Shown: positions 19,845 to 32,110 of the stretch, piece after piece
Layout of the letters: every line of letters starts with the position of its first letter
How positions within the stretch are numbered: position 1 is the first letter of the stretch
Assembly: GCA_029215795.1 (NCBI GenBank)
Contig: JARDYH010000001.1
Span: 405,393,154 to 405,457,153, forward strand
Direction: 5' to 3'
DNA length: 64,000 nucleotides
From: Anniella stebbinsi
Lineage: Eukaryota; Chordata; Lepidosauria; Squamata; Anniellidae
The notes under the pieces: generated by a model
Told to the model about the DNA's origin: nothing
Database searches by the model: none
Seen by the model: the letters and a program-made list of their open reading frames with translations, nothing else
Made by a program: the position numbers and the translations under genes

Positions 19845-22261
19845 TGACAGGCGGATCCCTTCCAGTCTGAAATCGACACTTTCTCCACCGGGAATCTCTC
19901 CATTTCTTCCGTGCTGTGGCCACCCCTCACAGAGACTAAAGAGCTGTCCCTTCCCCTGGCAACACAGTTTGATCTGTCTAAGAAATCTCTTTCCCCTGGA
20001 AAATAATTTCCAAAAGCTGTTTCAGCTGCATCAGGAAGACACGTGGGGATAAACGGAGCTGCCCCAAAGGGAAATGGCTGCGCTGCAAGGACAAGGGCTT
20101 CTGTCTCTGTGCACACGAAAGAGACAAGGCATTTGCATGTCCTGACGGTGACTTCCGCAGTGCTGTTTGGCTGCATGGGGTCATTTAGGTGGATGCTAAG
20201 GCCATGGAGCAGGAGGCCTTGGGAGCGCTCTGCTCAGAGGGAAGGGAGCAAGAGAGCCATGGAGAAGCAATTTCTCAGGGGCAAAAACACAAGACCTTTG
20301 CGTTGTGGAGGGCTTTTTTTTTAGAAGAGCAGGAATACAGACTCTTTCCTAGCAAGAGCCAAAAGGCAGCACTCTGTGAATAATGGATTGGGAATCTACT
20401 CTGATCCAGTAACCCACTTCAGGGCAGCTTTAAAACAAAAGAAATTCAGATTGGATGGTGGTGATTCAGAACTCAGAATGTGCAGCTCCTGGCACATTCC
20501 CAGCCAGCCCAGTTCCCACCTAATGAGAATCAAGACTTTGGGGCTTGTTTAAACTGTCAGCAACAAAGTTAAGCAGCTGAGCGTCTGCCTGGACTGTACC
20601 ATTCCTGCTGCCAGTGAGGAGTTGGCATGTTTTTGAATGCTTGTGTGTACGTCATCATGAATTCAGGTATGCAACCCTCAGCTTGCAGCCTGAAATGGTT
20701 TGGCCCAAAGGAGAAAAAAAGGCGTTACCACTTAATTCCGAGGATGGTATAAATTGACCATTTAGAGAGAAAGAGGGAGAGAAGGGGGGAAATCCAGACC
20801 TGTGGGACAAATGCATCTTTCTGCAATTCTCCCTGAAACGGCTCCACAGCCTCTATTGAGAGATGAGCTCTAATGCTAGGAAGGAAGTCTTTGTTTGAAT
20901 CCTGGATTGCACCAGGTATGAATCGCAGTTGGAAGAGATGGCAATTTCTCATGCCCCATTGAAAGGTTTTGGTGTTGATCCTATTTAGGTGAAATTGGTG
21001 AACTGTCAGTGCATGCCCAGAAGAAGGCAAGTCATGGTGTCACCCTTAAAAGCCCCCCCCCTGCAATAACTCTCTCTTGAAATAGCACATTTCAATATGC
21101 CTAAAAGCCATCACAAGTCACATGCGTCTGTGACCAACATTCAGTTGCACAACAGCATGACCAAAAAATGGAACCCAGGCTGGAATAGGATGAATTCTCA
21201 CTGGCTGGGGGTCACCAGAGGCAGATGCTGCTCTAGGGGTGTCCCAGAGCGGGTGTTCACCCATATGGAGAAAATGACAATGCTACTCTCAGGGGCTCTT
21301 GCACTAGGGCAAAACTGGCCTTTGCAAAATACCCAATACGATGGCAGGCAGGTGCGCTTGCATATTTCAAGGATCTTTGCCAGTGCCATGATGCGTATCA
21401 CAGAGACGGTTTGCACACCCTGCAGGATGATGAGCAAGACAGCCTTGGTGGAAGGAACACCTTTCCTACCGCCATCCTGGCTACCGCAGAGGAATGGGTG
21501 GGGTTGTGGAAGGTGCCAACGGCGCTCTCCCACTCTGATGGTCACGAGGCCTCAGCGTCCCTCCCGTCCTGCCCCCCCACTCTTCCTTTCAGCCACATTG
21601 TTATTTCAAGCACATCCCTGCCCAGCCTGTAAACAACCTCACCCTTCATCATCCCCTCTACTCTGGCAGCTAAACTGTCTTTGATGTAGCTGGCCTGCGC
21701 TCCATCCATTTGATGCTGCTTTGCTTTAAGTGTATTTTAATAATGCATCTCCTCTGCGCAGCGGCAGAGGCCAGGGAGCTGCAGCCAGAACCTGCAGTGA
21801 GGCTGACGGGGTGAGTTCAGGATGAGCCTGGCCGGCTCCAAGTTTAGAGGTTATTAATTACGGACACTTTCTTGGAGAATCATTGGGAAAAAAAGAAATA
21901 ACTAGGTCAGCGGTTTGGGTATAAGGAGCAAAGGCTCTCTGGCATTGTGGAGGTTGGGTCCATTCAAGAGGGCCAGACGGATGAATGCTCTCAATCAGCA
22001 AAGGTTTCTAGCAGGGTCCTCTTGTGTAAAGTCTTTCTGTTGTCTCCTCCACCTTCCACACAACCCTCCCTGCCTTTGCTGCTGATGGAGGGGCTCCTCT
22101 CCTCACAGTGGTGGTGGTGTCTGTCTTGGGCAGAAAGGCAGCGCTAAAATGAATTTTATTTCCAGAGCCAGCTAATCACAACAGAGCTTTTCTCCTCTTA
22201 GACAGACCCTCTGGTGGCTTCCTTATGGACAAATGCAGGCTCCAGGTTGCTCCCAGCAATA
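19845..22261. other. unassigned non-coding sequence
   Basis: A 195-codon plus-strand frame (21,097-21,684) and a 115-codon minus-strand frame (21,198-21,545) overlap each other. Neither shows a domain, signal peptide or repeat, and neither sits behind a recognisable promoter or splice pattern, so they are not called as genes. The part from 21,690 to 21,880 (TTTTAATAATGCATCTCC, GAGGTTATTAATTACGG) is non-repetitive and may be a conserved element. Confidence 0.4.
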
Positions 22262-23507
22262 TCATAGAGTCATAGAATCATAGAATCGTAGAGTTGGAAG
22301 GGGCCTATAAGGCCATCGAGTCCAAACCCCTGCTCAATGCAGGAATCCACCTTAAAGCATCCCTGACAGATGTTTGTCCAGCTGCCTCTTGAATGCCTCT
22401 AGTGTGGGAGAGCCCACCACCTCCCTAGGTCATGGGTTCCATTGTCATACTGCTCTAACAGTCAGGAAGTTTTTCTGGATGCCCAGCCGGATTCTGGCTT
22501 CCTGTAACTTGAGCCCATTATTCTGTGTCCTGCACTCTGGGATGATCGAGAAGAAATCCTGGCCCTCCTCTGTGTGACAACCTTTCAAGTATTTGAAGAG
22601 TGCTATCATGTTTCCCCTCAGTCTTCCCTTCTCCAGGCTAAACATGCCCAGTTCTTTCAGTCTCTCCTCATAGGGCTTTGTTTCCATATCCCTGATCATC
22701 CTTGTTGCCCTCCTCTGAACATGCTCCAGCTTGTCTACATCCTTCTTGAAGTGTGGTGCCCAGAACTGGACGCAATACTCAAGATGAATCCTAACCGGTG
22801 CCGAATAGAGGGGAACCAGTACCTCATGTGATTTGGAAGCTAATACTTCTATTAATGCAGCCCAAAATGGCATTTGCTTTTTTGCATCCACATCACGCCG
22901 TTGGCTCATATTCAGCTTGTGGTCTACAACAATTCCAAGATCTTTCTCGCTTGTAGTATTGCTGAGCCAAGTATCCCCCATCTTGTAACTTTGCATTTGG
23001 TTTCTTTTTCCTAGGTTTAGAACTTGGCATTTATCTCTATTAAATTTCATTCTGTTGTTTTCAGCCCAGCGCTCCAGTCTATCAAGATCACTTTGGAGTT
23101 TGTTTCTGTCTTCCAGGGTATTAGTGATCTCACCCAATTTTGTGTCGTCTGCAGATTTGATAAGCATTCCCTGCACCTCCTCATCCAAATCATGAATAAA
23201 AATGTTGAAGAGAACTGGGCCCAGGTCTGGGCCCTGCAGTACCCTGCTTGTTACCTCCCCCCAGTGTGAAAAGGTACCATTGATAAGCACTCTTTGAGTC
23301 TGATTCTGTAGCCAACTGTGGATCCACCTAATAGTTGTTCCATCTAGCCCACTTCTAGCTAGTTTGTGAATCAGAATGTCATGAGGCACTTTGTCAAAAG
23401 CTTTGCTGAAGTCAAGATATATTATCTCTACAGCATTCCCACAGTCCACAAGGGAAGTTACCCGATCAAACAATGAGATCAGATTATTCTGACAGGATTT
23501 GTCCATG
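22262..23507 (-). mobile_element. CR1 LINE, 5'-truncated (copy C)
   Basis: Begins on the plus strand with ATCATAGAGTCATAGAATCA, the complement of the CR1 3' terminal repeats. It extends through the 3' UTR and the RT C-terminal two-thirds to about 23,507. There the sequence switches to a non-CR1 leader (23,507-23,635) that is also joined to copy E. Compared with copy D the body is nearly collinear, with point changes. Confidence 0.95.
22445..23506 (-). pseudogene. CR1 ORF2 reverse transcriptase remnant, 353 codons open
   Basis: The frame covers the RT palm to the C-terminus in order: YLDFSKAFDKVPHDILIHKL (RT domain 2), LQGPDLGPVLFNIFIHDLDE (where PQGSVLGP is usual), IKSADDTKLG (catalytic box), then KFNRDKCQVLNLG and the C-terminal conserved block with [18 protein letters not shown]. 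The catalytic box reads SADD where other CR1 copies have FADD; the two aspartates remain. The ATG is created at the junction with the leader, so it is not the native start. The N-terminal endonuclease is missing. Confidence 0.9.
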
Positions 23508-23635
23508 ACTTTCCTTTTTTCTATTTAGGGGGAATCTTTGCATGGAGAGATCCCTGCCACAACTGACCTTGCAGGAGGCCGCCATGCGCTAGCAGCCATG
23601 CCTAGTTCTGCCCATGCATGCAAATTATTTACTGG
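23508..23635 (-). repeat. non-CR1 leader joined to CR1 copy C
   Basis: On the minus strand this reads from CAGTAAATAATTTGCATGCA to GGAAAGTCATGGACAAATCC. It matches 54,277-54,405 on the plus strand almost base for base, immediately upstream of CR1 copy E. The sequence outside this leader differs at the two sites, so the leader travelled with the CR1 part. Confidence 0.8.
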
Positions 23636-24319
23636 TCCCAAAAGCAGGGACAGGAGGGATAATTTGCAGGATGACTCTACCCAACCATTTTTCTGTGCCT
23701 CCTATGGCTCACCACATTCTCCTCCATTTGTGAGATGAGTATCAGCATAGAACAGATGAGGGATATCAGTAGAGATGGGTGATTCCGTCAGTGTCCCTTC
23801 CTCTCATATTCAAATTCTTAAAATCTTTTCTTTCTCTTCCCAATTATGAACTCCATGATTTAAAAAAAAAAATGAACTGAAATGAAACTCTTACCCATCT
23901 GCACCAGCCACATTCAACAGGCACAGCTATTCCCAGCATGGAGACAACTGTTTTGTACCCACATGCCTGATGTGTAGCTGTTAAAAAATGAGGAGCCTGT
24001 CAGAAAAGAAGAGATGGGAACCCTAATTTAGCATGAATGTGTCCAAAGACACAGGAATACAAACCCAGACTTTTACGATCAAAGCATTGCAAGCCCTGGG
24101 CTTTGGATGTTCAAAGCTCTCAGTCTTGGTTTCTCCCCTTCCCCCCATTCGATCTTTTTAAATCTCAAGTTCTTTCTGTCCTGGATAGGGCAATTTTTTG
24201 AATTTTGGTAGATTCTCATCAAAACTGACTTGAAACTAAATGCTCACCCATTGCTAGAAATTGGGACAATGTGAACTGATACAGGCCTCATCCGTTGATC
24301 ATCCAGAGACGGTCCCTTT
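23636..24319. other. mostly unassigned; AT-rich foldback-like fragment 23,771-23,908
   Basis: The stretch from GTAGAGATGGGTGATTCC (about 23,771) to CTTACCCATCTGC (about 23,908) has short inverted ends (AGATGGGT/ACCCATCT) and an AT-rich interior. It looks like a degraded small DNA element. The rest is unassigned. Confidence 0.4.
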
Positions 24320-24480
24320 TGCAGGAAAACTCAGGGTACATGGTTCTCATGCAGAATAGCTCAGGTTCAGTCCCTGGCATCTCCATTTAGAAAGGGGCAT
24401 TAGGCAGCAGAGGAAAGGAAAGCCCCCCATCTGCCAAAAAGGTGCTCCAGGTGGGAGTAGACATCCCTGAACCCAACTCA
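24320..24480 (+). mobile_element. tRNA-derived SINE, degraded
   Basis: TCTCATGCAGAATAGCTC, then AGGTTCAGTCCCTGGCATCT and CCATTTAG follow the order of the SINE body at 13.4 kb. The head and 3' part are poorly preserved. Confidence 0.5.
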
Positions 24481-24654
24481 ACCTGTCCCAGCTGAAATGC
24501 CCAGTTTGGCTGAACAAGCTGCCTGATCTCTTCCTACTGGGGAGCTGAGTTTTCACTGCTCCTGCTGGAGAAGCAGAGTCTTGGCTACAGCATCTGTCCT
24601 ATTGCTTCCTTTCTGCCCCCCCATCTCCTCCCTTTTCCTTTCTTGCATCCCTCT

Positions 24655-25070
24655 TAAGAACATCAGAAGAGCCCTGATGCTGGATCAGGCCCAGGGTCCA
24701 TCTAGTCCAGCACTCTGTTCACACAGTGGTCAAACAACTGTTGATGGGGAACCCACAAGCAGGACATGGTGCAATAGCACCCTCCCACCCACATTCCCTG
24801 GCAACTGCTGTACATAGGCTTATTACTGCCTCTGAGACTATACATAATATGATATAATATAACATAATATACATTCATCAGGGCTAGCAACTGTCGATAG
24901 CCCTCAACTCCATGAATTTGTCCAACCCTCTTTTAAAGCTGTCCAAGATGGTGGGGCACCACGATGTCTTGTGGTAGCAAATCCCACATTTTAATCACCT
25001 GAGCTTGGAGGAGGATTTCCGTTTGTCTTTCCACTTACCATCTAGTTTCATCTCCATTTCCCTCTGCTGA
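24655..25070 (-). mobile_element. CR1-group LINE family 2, 3' end
   Basis: Antisense copy that starts with TAAGAACATCAGAAGAGCCC and continues further into the 3' UTR and coding end than the copies at 17.0 and 19.1 kb (up to the TTTAAAGCTGTCCAAGATGG region and beyond). There is a local AT-rich expansion at 24,840-24,870. Confidence 0.75.
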
Positions 25071-26305
25071 GTGTCTGTGGATGGAGAGCTCCACAGTGCG
25101 AACTGGCTAATTTCTTGTTTTGACTTCGTTTTTATGCACAATTATGGCTTTATGTGGCATTAGTGCATTTTTATGTAAATTGCCTTGAGCATTGAAAAGG
25201 CAGTGGAGAACGGAAGAAGGGGAGGAAGGCAGGCAGGCAGGCAGACAGGCAGTACTTGGCACCCAGTTTCTGCCCAAGATTCGGTAGGGTGAGGTGAAGG
25301 TGATAGAGCAGAAGCATCGGAGTCCTTGTATTGGTCCGATGGAGCAGGCCTGGCCCAGAAGCCATGCAAGGGTCATGCAGTGACACCCCACGGGCCAGTG
25401 CTGTGCTGCCATATTTGTGGCAAAGCTTCCTCCTACCCTGGCTGGGTTGCCTGCGGTTCTTTCTTTGGCCACAGCTGGCTGGCGGTGCTCTGGCTGAATC
25501 TTGGTCTTTGCATCCCTCAAGTCCTGTGTGGTCCTAAGTCCCGGCAGCATCTGTGCTTGGATGCCACTCCAGGGCTCTGCTTTGCTCAGGTTTACCTCTC
25601 TCCAGCCCTGCCTTACAGAACTGTGTTGTTGATCTCGCTCTTCCTTGCACCTGGACACAGCTGCACGCCACCACTTCTGGCTTCTCCTCAAATTAAACAC
25701 AACTCCCATGGATGCTTTCCAGCAAAGAGTTAATTTCCAAGCCAACCATTGGGCGGAGGAGGTGGGGGTGGAGAGAAGAGGGTCTCTCCCGGGAACGCAG
25801 TAATGAAGCCACTGGTGCCGGTTGCAAAACAAATAGATAAATCAATGTTTCAATTTGCTTCGTGTGAGTGTACGGACTGCTGTTGCTTAGCAATTCCAGG
25901 GCCATCCTCATCGGGAACTTTGTACACAACCAAAGTTGCCAGCCCCCCTTCTGTGCGCATATATTGAGGTGGGGGGTTTTGCATTCTAACAGCAGCAGCA
26001 TCCAGGCTTGTGGAAAGGCATTAAATCACCTCCCCCACCTCACAACATCTTGCAGTTGGCCGCATAAGTAATTTGCAGCAGAGCATGCTGGGAAATGCCA
26101 GGAGACCTCCAAGTTTCAAGCTTCTAAGGGGAAAGGCAGAGGCTTCCGCAAATTCATAATACTTGCTAGATGCAGCATGTGATTTAAGCGTTCAAAGTGC
26201 TCCACACACATTTTCTTGACAATCTGTACAATCCCGTTGGGTCGGTCAGTATCATTCTCCTTCCCTATTACAGATGCAGAGAGCAGAGTGGGCTGGCTGA
26301 GATTT
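25071..26305. other. unassigned non-coding sequence with a (GGCA)n patch
   Basis: A GGCAGGCAGGCAGGCAG patch lies at about 25,227-25,252. The 241-codon minus-strand frame (25,107-25,832) and overlapping plus-strand frames show no domain and are not called. No classified repeat was recognised. Confidence 0.4.
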
Positions 26306-26650
26306 AAGAAGAACAGAAGAAACCTGATACTGGATCAGGCCAAGGGTCCATCTAGTCCAGCATTCGGTTCACACAGTAGCCAACCAGCTGCCCACAGGAA
26401 ACCCACAAGCAGGACATGAGTGCAGCTCCACCCATCCATCCATGTTCCCCAGCAATTGGTGTATATAAACTTGCAGCCTTTGATACTGGAGGAAGCACGT
26501 AGCCATCAGGACTAGTAACCATGGATACTAGCCTCCCCCTCCTCCGTGAATTTGTTCATTCCCCATTTAAAGGCATCCAAAGAAATGGCCATCATGACAT
26601 CTTGTGGAAGTGAATTCCATTTGGGTGCGATCTGAACTGGTCTGCAGGTG
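26306..26650 (-). mobile_element. CR1-group LINE family 2, 3' end
   Basis: Antisense copy with GGATCAGGCCAAGGGTCCAT, TAGTCCAGCATTCGGTTCAC and ACCCACAAGCAGGACATGAG, continuing past a TTAAAGGCATCCAAAGAAAT segment. More diverged than the copy at 24.7 kb. Confidence 0.75.
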
Positions 26651-26769
26651 AAAGAAGAAATGATGCCGGCTCATGCCTATGTCAACTCTAAGATGCTTTG
26701 GCCTGGCTCCAGGCAGGATCTTGCAATGCCTGGATTTTGCCTGGCAAGGTCAGACATTGATCCCACCCC

Positions 26770-27270
26770 TAGAATGAAAGGGTCCTAGGAGACCATCTAG
26801 TCCAACCATCTGCTCAATGCAAGAACCCCAGAACTAGGGTGCCCCAACAGAGGGCTGCCAAATCTCTGCTTGAAGACCACCAGTGAGAGAGAGCTCACCC
26901 ACCCCTCGGAAACTGGTTCCATTAACTGACTGGTCCTACCATCAGTATGTTTCTCTGGACATTGAACTGAATTCTACCCTCCTGTAACTTAGGCACAGCA
27001 GAGACCTTTCTTCCCTTTGGGATGGCAGCAGAAAACTGGTCCTTTCGCTCTTCTGGGCAACTGGGAGTTGAAGAGGGCTGCTATGTCCCACCTCAGCCTT
27101 CTCTTCTCCAGGTGAAATACTCCCAGTTCCTCCTAGGAACATGCTCTCCAAACGCCTGACCTCCTCTGTTGTCTTCTCCTCTGTTTGCCCTTCTTCAAGT
27201 GCAGCACCCAGAACTGGACACAGGACTCCAGATGAGGCCAGAACAGTGCAGAATACATTGGGATTGGAGG
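26770..27270 (-). mobile_element. older, diverged CR1 3' half
   Basis: In antisense it keeps the CR1 order: CATCTAGTCCAACCATCTGC, GGTTCCATTAACTGACTGG, CAGCCTTCTCTTCTCCAGG, then AAGTGCAGCACCCAGAACTG and GACACAGGACTCCAGATGAG. It is clearly more diverged from copies A-F than they are from each other, so it belongs to an older subfamily. Confidence 0.75.
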
Positions 27271-28040
27271 CAGGGAGCCTCTGAAGCTGGTGCGTCTTGG
27301 GCCGTGAAGGGCTTCCAAGTTCTTCAGCACTTTGAAGGCCAAGGCAACCACTGCAACGCATACCGAACTAGCCAAAGGGGTTCACGCTGCCTCCCAGACG
27401 GCTTTGCACAGGCAAAAGTTTCAAGAGCAAGGCACATCACGAACATCCGAGCAGCCTCCGTAGATTAGACCAGACCTTGTTTCCAAGAGCGGGCAGTGAA
27501 ATGCCTATGGGAAGTGCCCAAAGAGGCTGCGAAGGCAGGAGCCCTGAGACATCACGGCTGGTAGACCCTCCCTCCCCCTCCATGAATTTGCCCCATCCTC
27601 CTTCCCCTTTTAAAACTATCTGAGATAATGTGCCTAACTTTGCCTGGCAGTCTTTCCATGAGAGTTATGAAGCTGGAAGTGGCAATGGCATGCTTAGCCT
27701 AGCAAGGCCACCCAGAAGAAGTGGAGCCTAGGCAAGGGATGGGGTCGGTAGGACCCATGGCGGACACCCTGCAGCTCCTGCTCAAAGAGCAGAGTTGGCT
27801 CTTTGCAGACAGGCACATGGCAGAGCCTCATCAGTTCCGCGTTGCAAAGCAACTGGAGGTTTCAAGTCAGTCTCCTTTTATCGGGGCACATCTACACTAC
27901 AAACTTAGATCAGTTTTGTGGCAATGTAACCACCAAAGGTTTCCTGAGAAAAAACTTACTAAAGGCACTGAGAATTTTCTGCTGGAGATTCCCCCCTTCC
28001 CCCATCCAAAGAAATTAAAATGTTCGGCTGGGATTTATGC
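27271..28040. other. unassigned non-coding sequence
   Basis: No gene or classified repeat recognised. Confidence 0.4.
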
Positions 28041-28440
28041 AGAGATGGAACTGGAGAAGTCGGTCATTTTCGGTTTGTCTCAATTTTGTCATTTTTCCAA
28101 TCTGAAATTCACTTCATCCTGAATGTTGAGCATTTGTCTAATCTGGAGCTTGCATGAAAAATCGTGTGCCATTTTGTGCCATTTCTGCATTTTTATACAA
28201 AATCTTGTTTAATACATACATTTTTGAATGCAATTTTCCTAACCCACTCTTGAATGTTCACTTCATGACTATATGCATTTTTAGTGTGCACTTTCCCCTA
28301 CTGTAAACATTTTCCACATGCATTTCCTGACTAGAGAAATCTATTACAAAATTCAGAGAAGTGCCTATTTCAAAAGATAAGTGAGTTTTGGTTTGCATAT
28401 TGGTGCGAAATTAGGTAGGTTCGTGTTAAAATGTGAATCG
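28041..28440. repeat. AT-rich interspersed repeat fragment
   Basis: AT-rich with recurring TGCATTTTTA/TGCAATTTTCC words. The segment near 28,345 (AAAATTCAGAGAAGTGCC) is shared with 7,434-7,480. Probably a non-autonomous DNA element; superfamily unknown. Confidence 0.4.
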
Positions 28441-31084
28441 AATGAGTTCCTGCCCTGTCCATAAACTCAACTCTACAGAAGCCTCGAACTGGCAACCAGG
28501 AGGATGCTGGGGGTGTGTGGCTGAGTGGCTGGTGGGTCCTGATCCTGACCAGGCAGGGAGACCATCCGAGGAGACCTTCCTGCCCCAACAGGCCAGAGCG
28601 GGACAAGGCAATATTCCAGAGGTTCCCAACCCTTTGGGGTCGGTATGTGGTGGTCACTCTCACAAATAGCTGCAATGTTGTATGAATGCCCGTTCACACA
28701 AAGGCTGCCATGGGAGGCACGGCAGGTCACAAACACTCCTTTCCCAGAAGGCAAACTGGTGAGTCTAAAAGAAAAACAACTTGCCCAAGAACAAAGCAGA
28801 GGTGGGTGGGTGGGTGGGGGTCTGAGCTCCAAAACACAACACCCCTCTCTGTTGAGCCCAAATCAAGATGGTGCTGGAGGGCAGCGCTTCGCTTTGCAAC
28901 AGGGCCAGGTGTTTCAAAAAGTACGCCGAGGAAGGAGAGTGGTGGGGGCAAAGAGAGGTGTCCCTGGGCAGCATCCCCCAACCTTGGTCATATGGGTTCC
29001 CTTTCAGGCCTGCAGGCTGACTGGAGCCTTTTGGAGCTCTTGAACCTCCGGTTACACCCTCCCCTGCCCCAGCCTCTCACGGTCCTCGGATCCTAACAGC
29101 CTGCCTGGGGCAGAACCTCGCCTGATTGCAGCGGCTGCCACCGCCGTTGCCTGACTTGGGGCTCTGCCAACCTGGCTTCATTGGTCGTGTGCCAATCTGT
29201 GCAGCTGGCAGCTGGGTGCCGCCCCTGCCACGAGCCTGACAGGGATCCTCGGGTCTGACCAGCCAGTGAGTCATTTCCTTCCTGACGGACAAAAATAACG
29301 AGCCACTTTCTCTTCGTGCAGCCCTCTTTGATGGCTATTGCCAAGGAGGAAAGGAGATGGGGGGTGCGTGCATGAGTGCGTGTGAATTGAGGTGGGGGGA
29401 GGTGCTGGATTTCACCCAAAGGCAAAACTCTCTAGGAGATGGTCAGAGACAGAGAGATGGAAACATGGCAGAGGGGGGTGGGGGCTCACGGGGTGGAGGG
29501 TGACACGCGAGGCGGCTTAGCTAGCGAGGGGTTTTGTGACAGGCTCTTCCCTGCTAGAAATGCAACCCTCTGGACTGTTTCTGACAAATGGACACCAGAG
29601 GGCACTCTGTCTTTGGCTGGAGCGCAGGGAACAGCTCCTTGACTTTGGAATGGCCACGGCTCAGACCGAATTGCTCCCCCCCCCACACTGCAAGAACGGC
29701 ACTAGGAACAAATCCGTGGACATTCAATAATCCGGCAGGCAACCCGCTTCCTCGCTGGGGGAGGCTTCTGACATGATGTCACCTGAAATAGCCTGGGACT
29801 GAATGCTTGAAAGAAGCTGTCCAGCGGAAAGCACAGATTTCCCGTACCGGGTGGAATTGATTTTGATTCACGCGGCACGCCTTCCTCGTCAAGCGTGACT
29901 ATGCAGAGAGGGGATGTGGCCGAGAGAGCCTCTTTCTGCTGAGTCTGCAGAGAAACGGCACTCAAGGCACTTGCTGGCTTTTGAGGCAGGTGAGAACGTG
30001 AGCAGAGGAGACCTGGGCTTAGTGGTGTTCATGGAAAAGGATAATCACGTAGGTTCTTGGTCAAAGCTGATCCCGGTGTTGCTTTCCCTGTTCCGTGACG
30101 TTTATCAAGACAGCCAGGCCTGGTTCACACAAACAGAGTCGTCATTTCATGATGGAAGCAGCCAGTGGTGACCTGCATGTGTGAATGAACCCTCACAGAT
30201 CAAATGCAGACATTTCCTATCAAATACAATACACTTCAGAAGAATCAATTGGAAGGGGAGTCAAGTGACATCCTGCAACCTGGAGGGGTGTGTGTTGATC
30301 TCTCCTTTGTGATTTCCTGAGAAGCTTCTTGCCTGTTTGACAGAGTTCTCTCCCAGCTCCTCCTGTTGGGCTTTTGTCACTTTTTGAGGGTTTCCCCCCC
30401 CCCAACTGCTCCTCAACATTTCATCTTTTTGGTGTGTCTCCAAATGCTGCACATGAATCACAGTGGAGGCGGAGATGGGCACAAGCCCTCCGCAGTCCCC
30501 TAGCCCAAAGGCCACCGCTCAGGAATCCACCTGACTTTCAGGAGCCAGAGAGCTGTTTAAGTTCTGAGCCTGGCTGGCAAACATTGGAGAAGCTGCCAGA
30601 ACTGACTGGGCAGGAGCCCTGGAGAGGCTTCCTCTGGAGGGGCCAGCATGACCATGGCCACATGCTGGGCACTCCAGCTCCCTGCCCCTGCTGATTTTTA
30701 TTTTTATTTTAAATAAACAATGACGGAGAGGCTGCCCTGCTGCAAAACAAAGCAAAGCGCCGCCCTCCAGCACCATCTTTATTTGGGTGCAAAAGAGTGG
30801 AGCTCAGGCCACACCTTTTGGGCAAGTTACTTTTCTTGTAGTCTCACCAGTTTGCCTTCTGGGAAATGAGTTGTTTTGTTACTAACCATGGCAGCCATTT
30901 TATGAACGGGGAGCCCCTCCTGCCATCTTGTGAGGGTGCCCACAACACTCGTCAAAACCCCAAATATACCCACCAACAGGAAAAGCTTAGGGACGCCTGC
31001 CCCAGCCCATAGGGCAGACCATATGGGGCATGGGGAGAGGCTCTTGCATGCATTGCGCCTAAGGCTGCCTGGTAGGAAGACCGA
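28441..31084. other. unassigned non-coding sequence
   Basis: A GGTGGGTGGGTGGGTGGG patch lies near 28,801-28,818. Overlapping frames of 100-136 codons on both strands carry no recognisable domain. The stretch 29,735-29,960 is non-repetitive. No CpG island-like promoter or splice-flanked exon could be recognised. Confidence 0.4.
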
Positions 31085-31322
31085 GGGGCAGTGGCTCAGT
31101 AATGGCGGCACCCAGGCCTTGTATGCAAAAGGTTGTGCAGCCAGTCCCAGCCTTTCCCACTAAAAGGATATCAGGCAGCCAACGTGCAAAAACTCCTCTC
31201 TCCCGGAGACCTCTTCTCTCCCAGGGTGAGCTGCTACCAGTCAGAGCAGGTGATACTAAACTATATGGACCAACGGCCTGTCTCAGCAGATGGCAGCTTC
31301 GTGTTGGTTTATTGGCCATAGC
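31085..31322 (+). mobile_element. tRNA-derived SINE
   Basis: GGGGCAGTGGCTCAGTAATG (head with altered A box), then CTTGTATGCAAAAGG, and in the 3' half CTGCTACCAGTCAGAGCAGG and TATATGGACCAACGG, ending GATGGCAGCTTCGTG. The order matches the SINE at 13.4 and 59.8 kb, with an extra or diverged middle. Confidence 0.7.
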
Positions 31323-31869
31323 CTGACATGGAATAACATGCTATGAACTTTGAGCAGGATCGCAACCATTATTTCTAAACAGCTTTCAGAACTAAGAGCT
31401 GTGACTTATTGCTATGGATTCTTTGATGTCAGGGCCTATGATCCTGCAATCTCTCAGCCTCCCCCCCCATATCAACCTGCACGTATACAGAAGATGACAC
31501 AGTCCCTGCACCCTTCAGCTGCCTATATCCAGCTTCCACGGATATGCAAATGCATTTAAATGTGATTGATCAGTTAAAAGGCAGATGATTAATCAACTAA
31601 AAATTATTTAATCTGTTGACAGCCCTAATTTAAACCACAAGGTGCATCGAGTGATTCTTCACCTGCACGGCAGAGTTGACGTGCTGAAGCGCAGCTAGAT
31701 AAGACATCAAAGGGAGGGAGGGAAGCCATGTCGGGTGTGTATTCGTTTGCCCAGAACCGAAGGCAAAGTCTCAGGAAGGAAGGCGAGATGGTGTGAGGAA
31801 CATGACAGGAGAACAACAGCAGCCTGTCAGGCAGAACCAGCCACGTCATGTAGGGGAGGGGGGGGGGGC

Positions 31870-31870
<1 letters not shown>
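31323..31870. other. unassigned non-coding sequence
   Basis: No gene or classified repeat recognised. Confidence 0.4.
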
Positions 31871-31873
<3 letters not shown>

Positions 31874-31907
<34 letters not shown>

Positions 31908-31908
31908 C
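31874..31908. repeat. (TG)n microsatellite
   Basis: About 16 TG units with terminal GC variants, directly visible. Confidence 0.95.
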
Positions 31909-31949
31909 GCAAACAGTGCAACGATTCGACAGTCCAAAGCTCAGCAAAG

Positions 31950-32110
31950 GATGTTTAGGGTGTTTTTTAATGATATTTTATTGCTATTTGAATAATGTTT
32001 GCCATGTTTTTAATCAGTTTGATGTATTTTATCGTGTTTTATATTTACTGTTGTTCCCCGCCTCGATCCAAATGGAGAGGCGGGTAAGAAATATTATTAT
32101 TATTATTATT
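31950..32110 (+). mobile_element. L2-type LINE 3' UTR and tail
   Basis: T-rich 3' UTR (TTTTAATGATATTTTATTGC), then a CGCCTCGATCCAAATGGAGA hairpin, GGCGGGTAAGAAATATTATT and a terminal (ATT)n. This is the usual tail arrangement of L2-type elements in reptiles. Confidence 0.6.

Noticed and set aside
19615..20176. Frames with long poly-K, poly-R or poly-S runs
   Set aside because: Products of the (CTT)n microsatellite in different frames.
21097..21684. 195-codon plus-strand open frame
   Set aside because: No recognisable motif, an overlapping antisense 115-codon frame, and no splice or promoter context. Too little support for a gene.
25107..25832. 241-codon minus-strand open frame
   Set aside because: Runs through a GGCA microsatellite and shows no domain; competing frames on the other strand.
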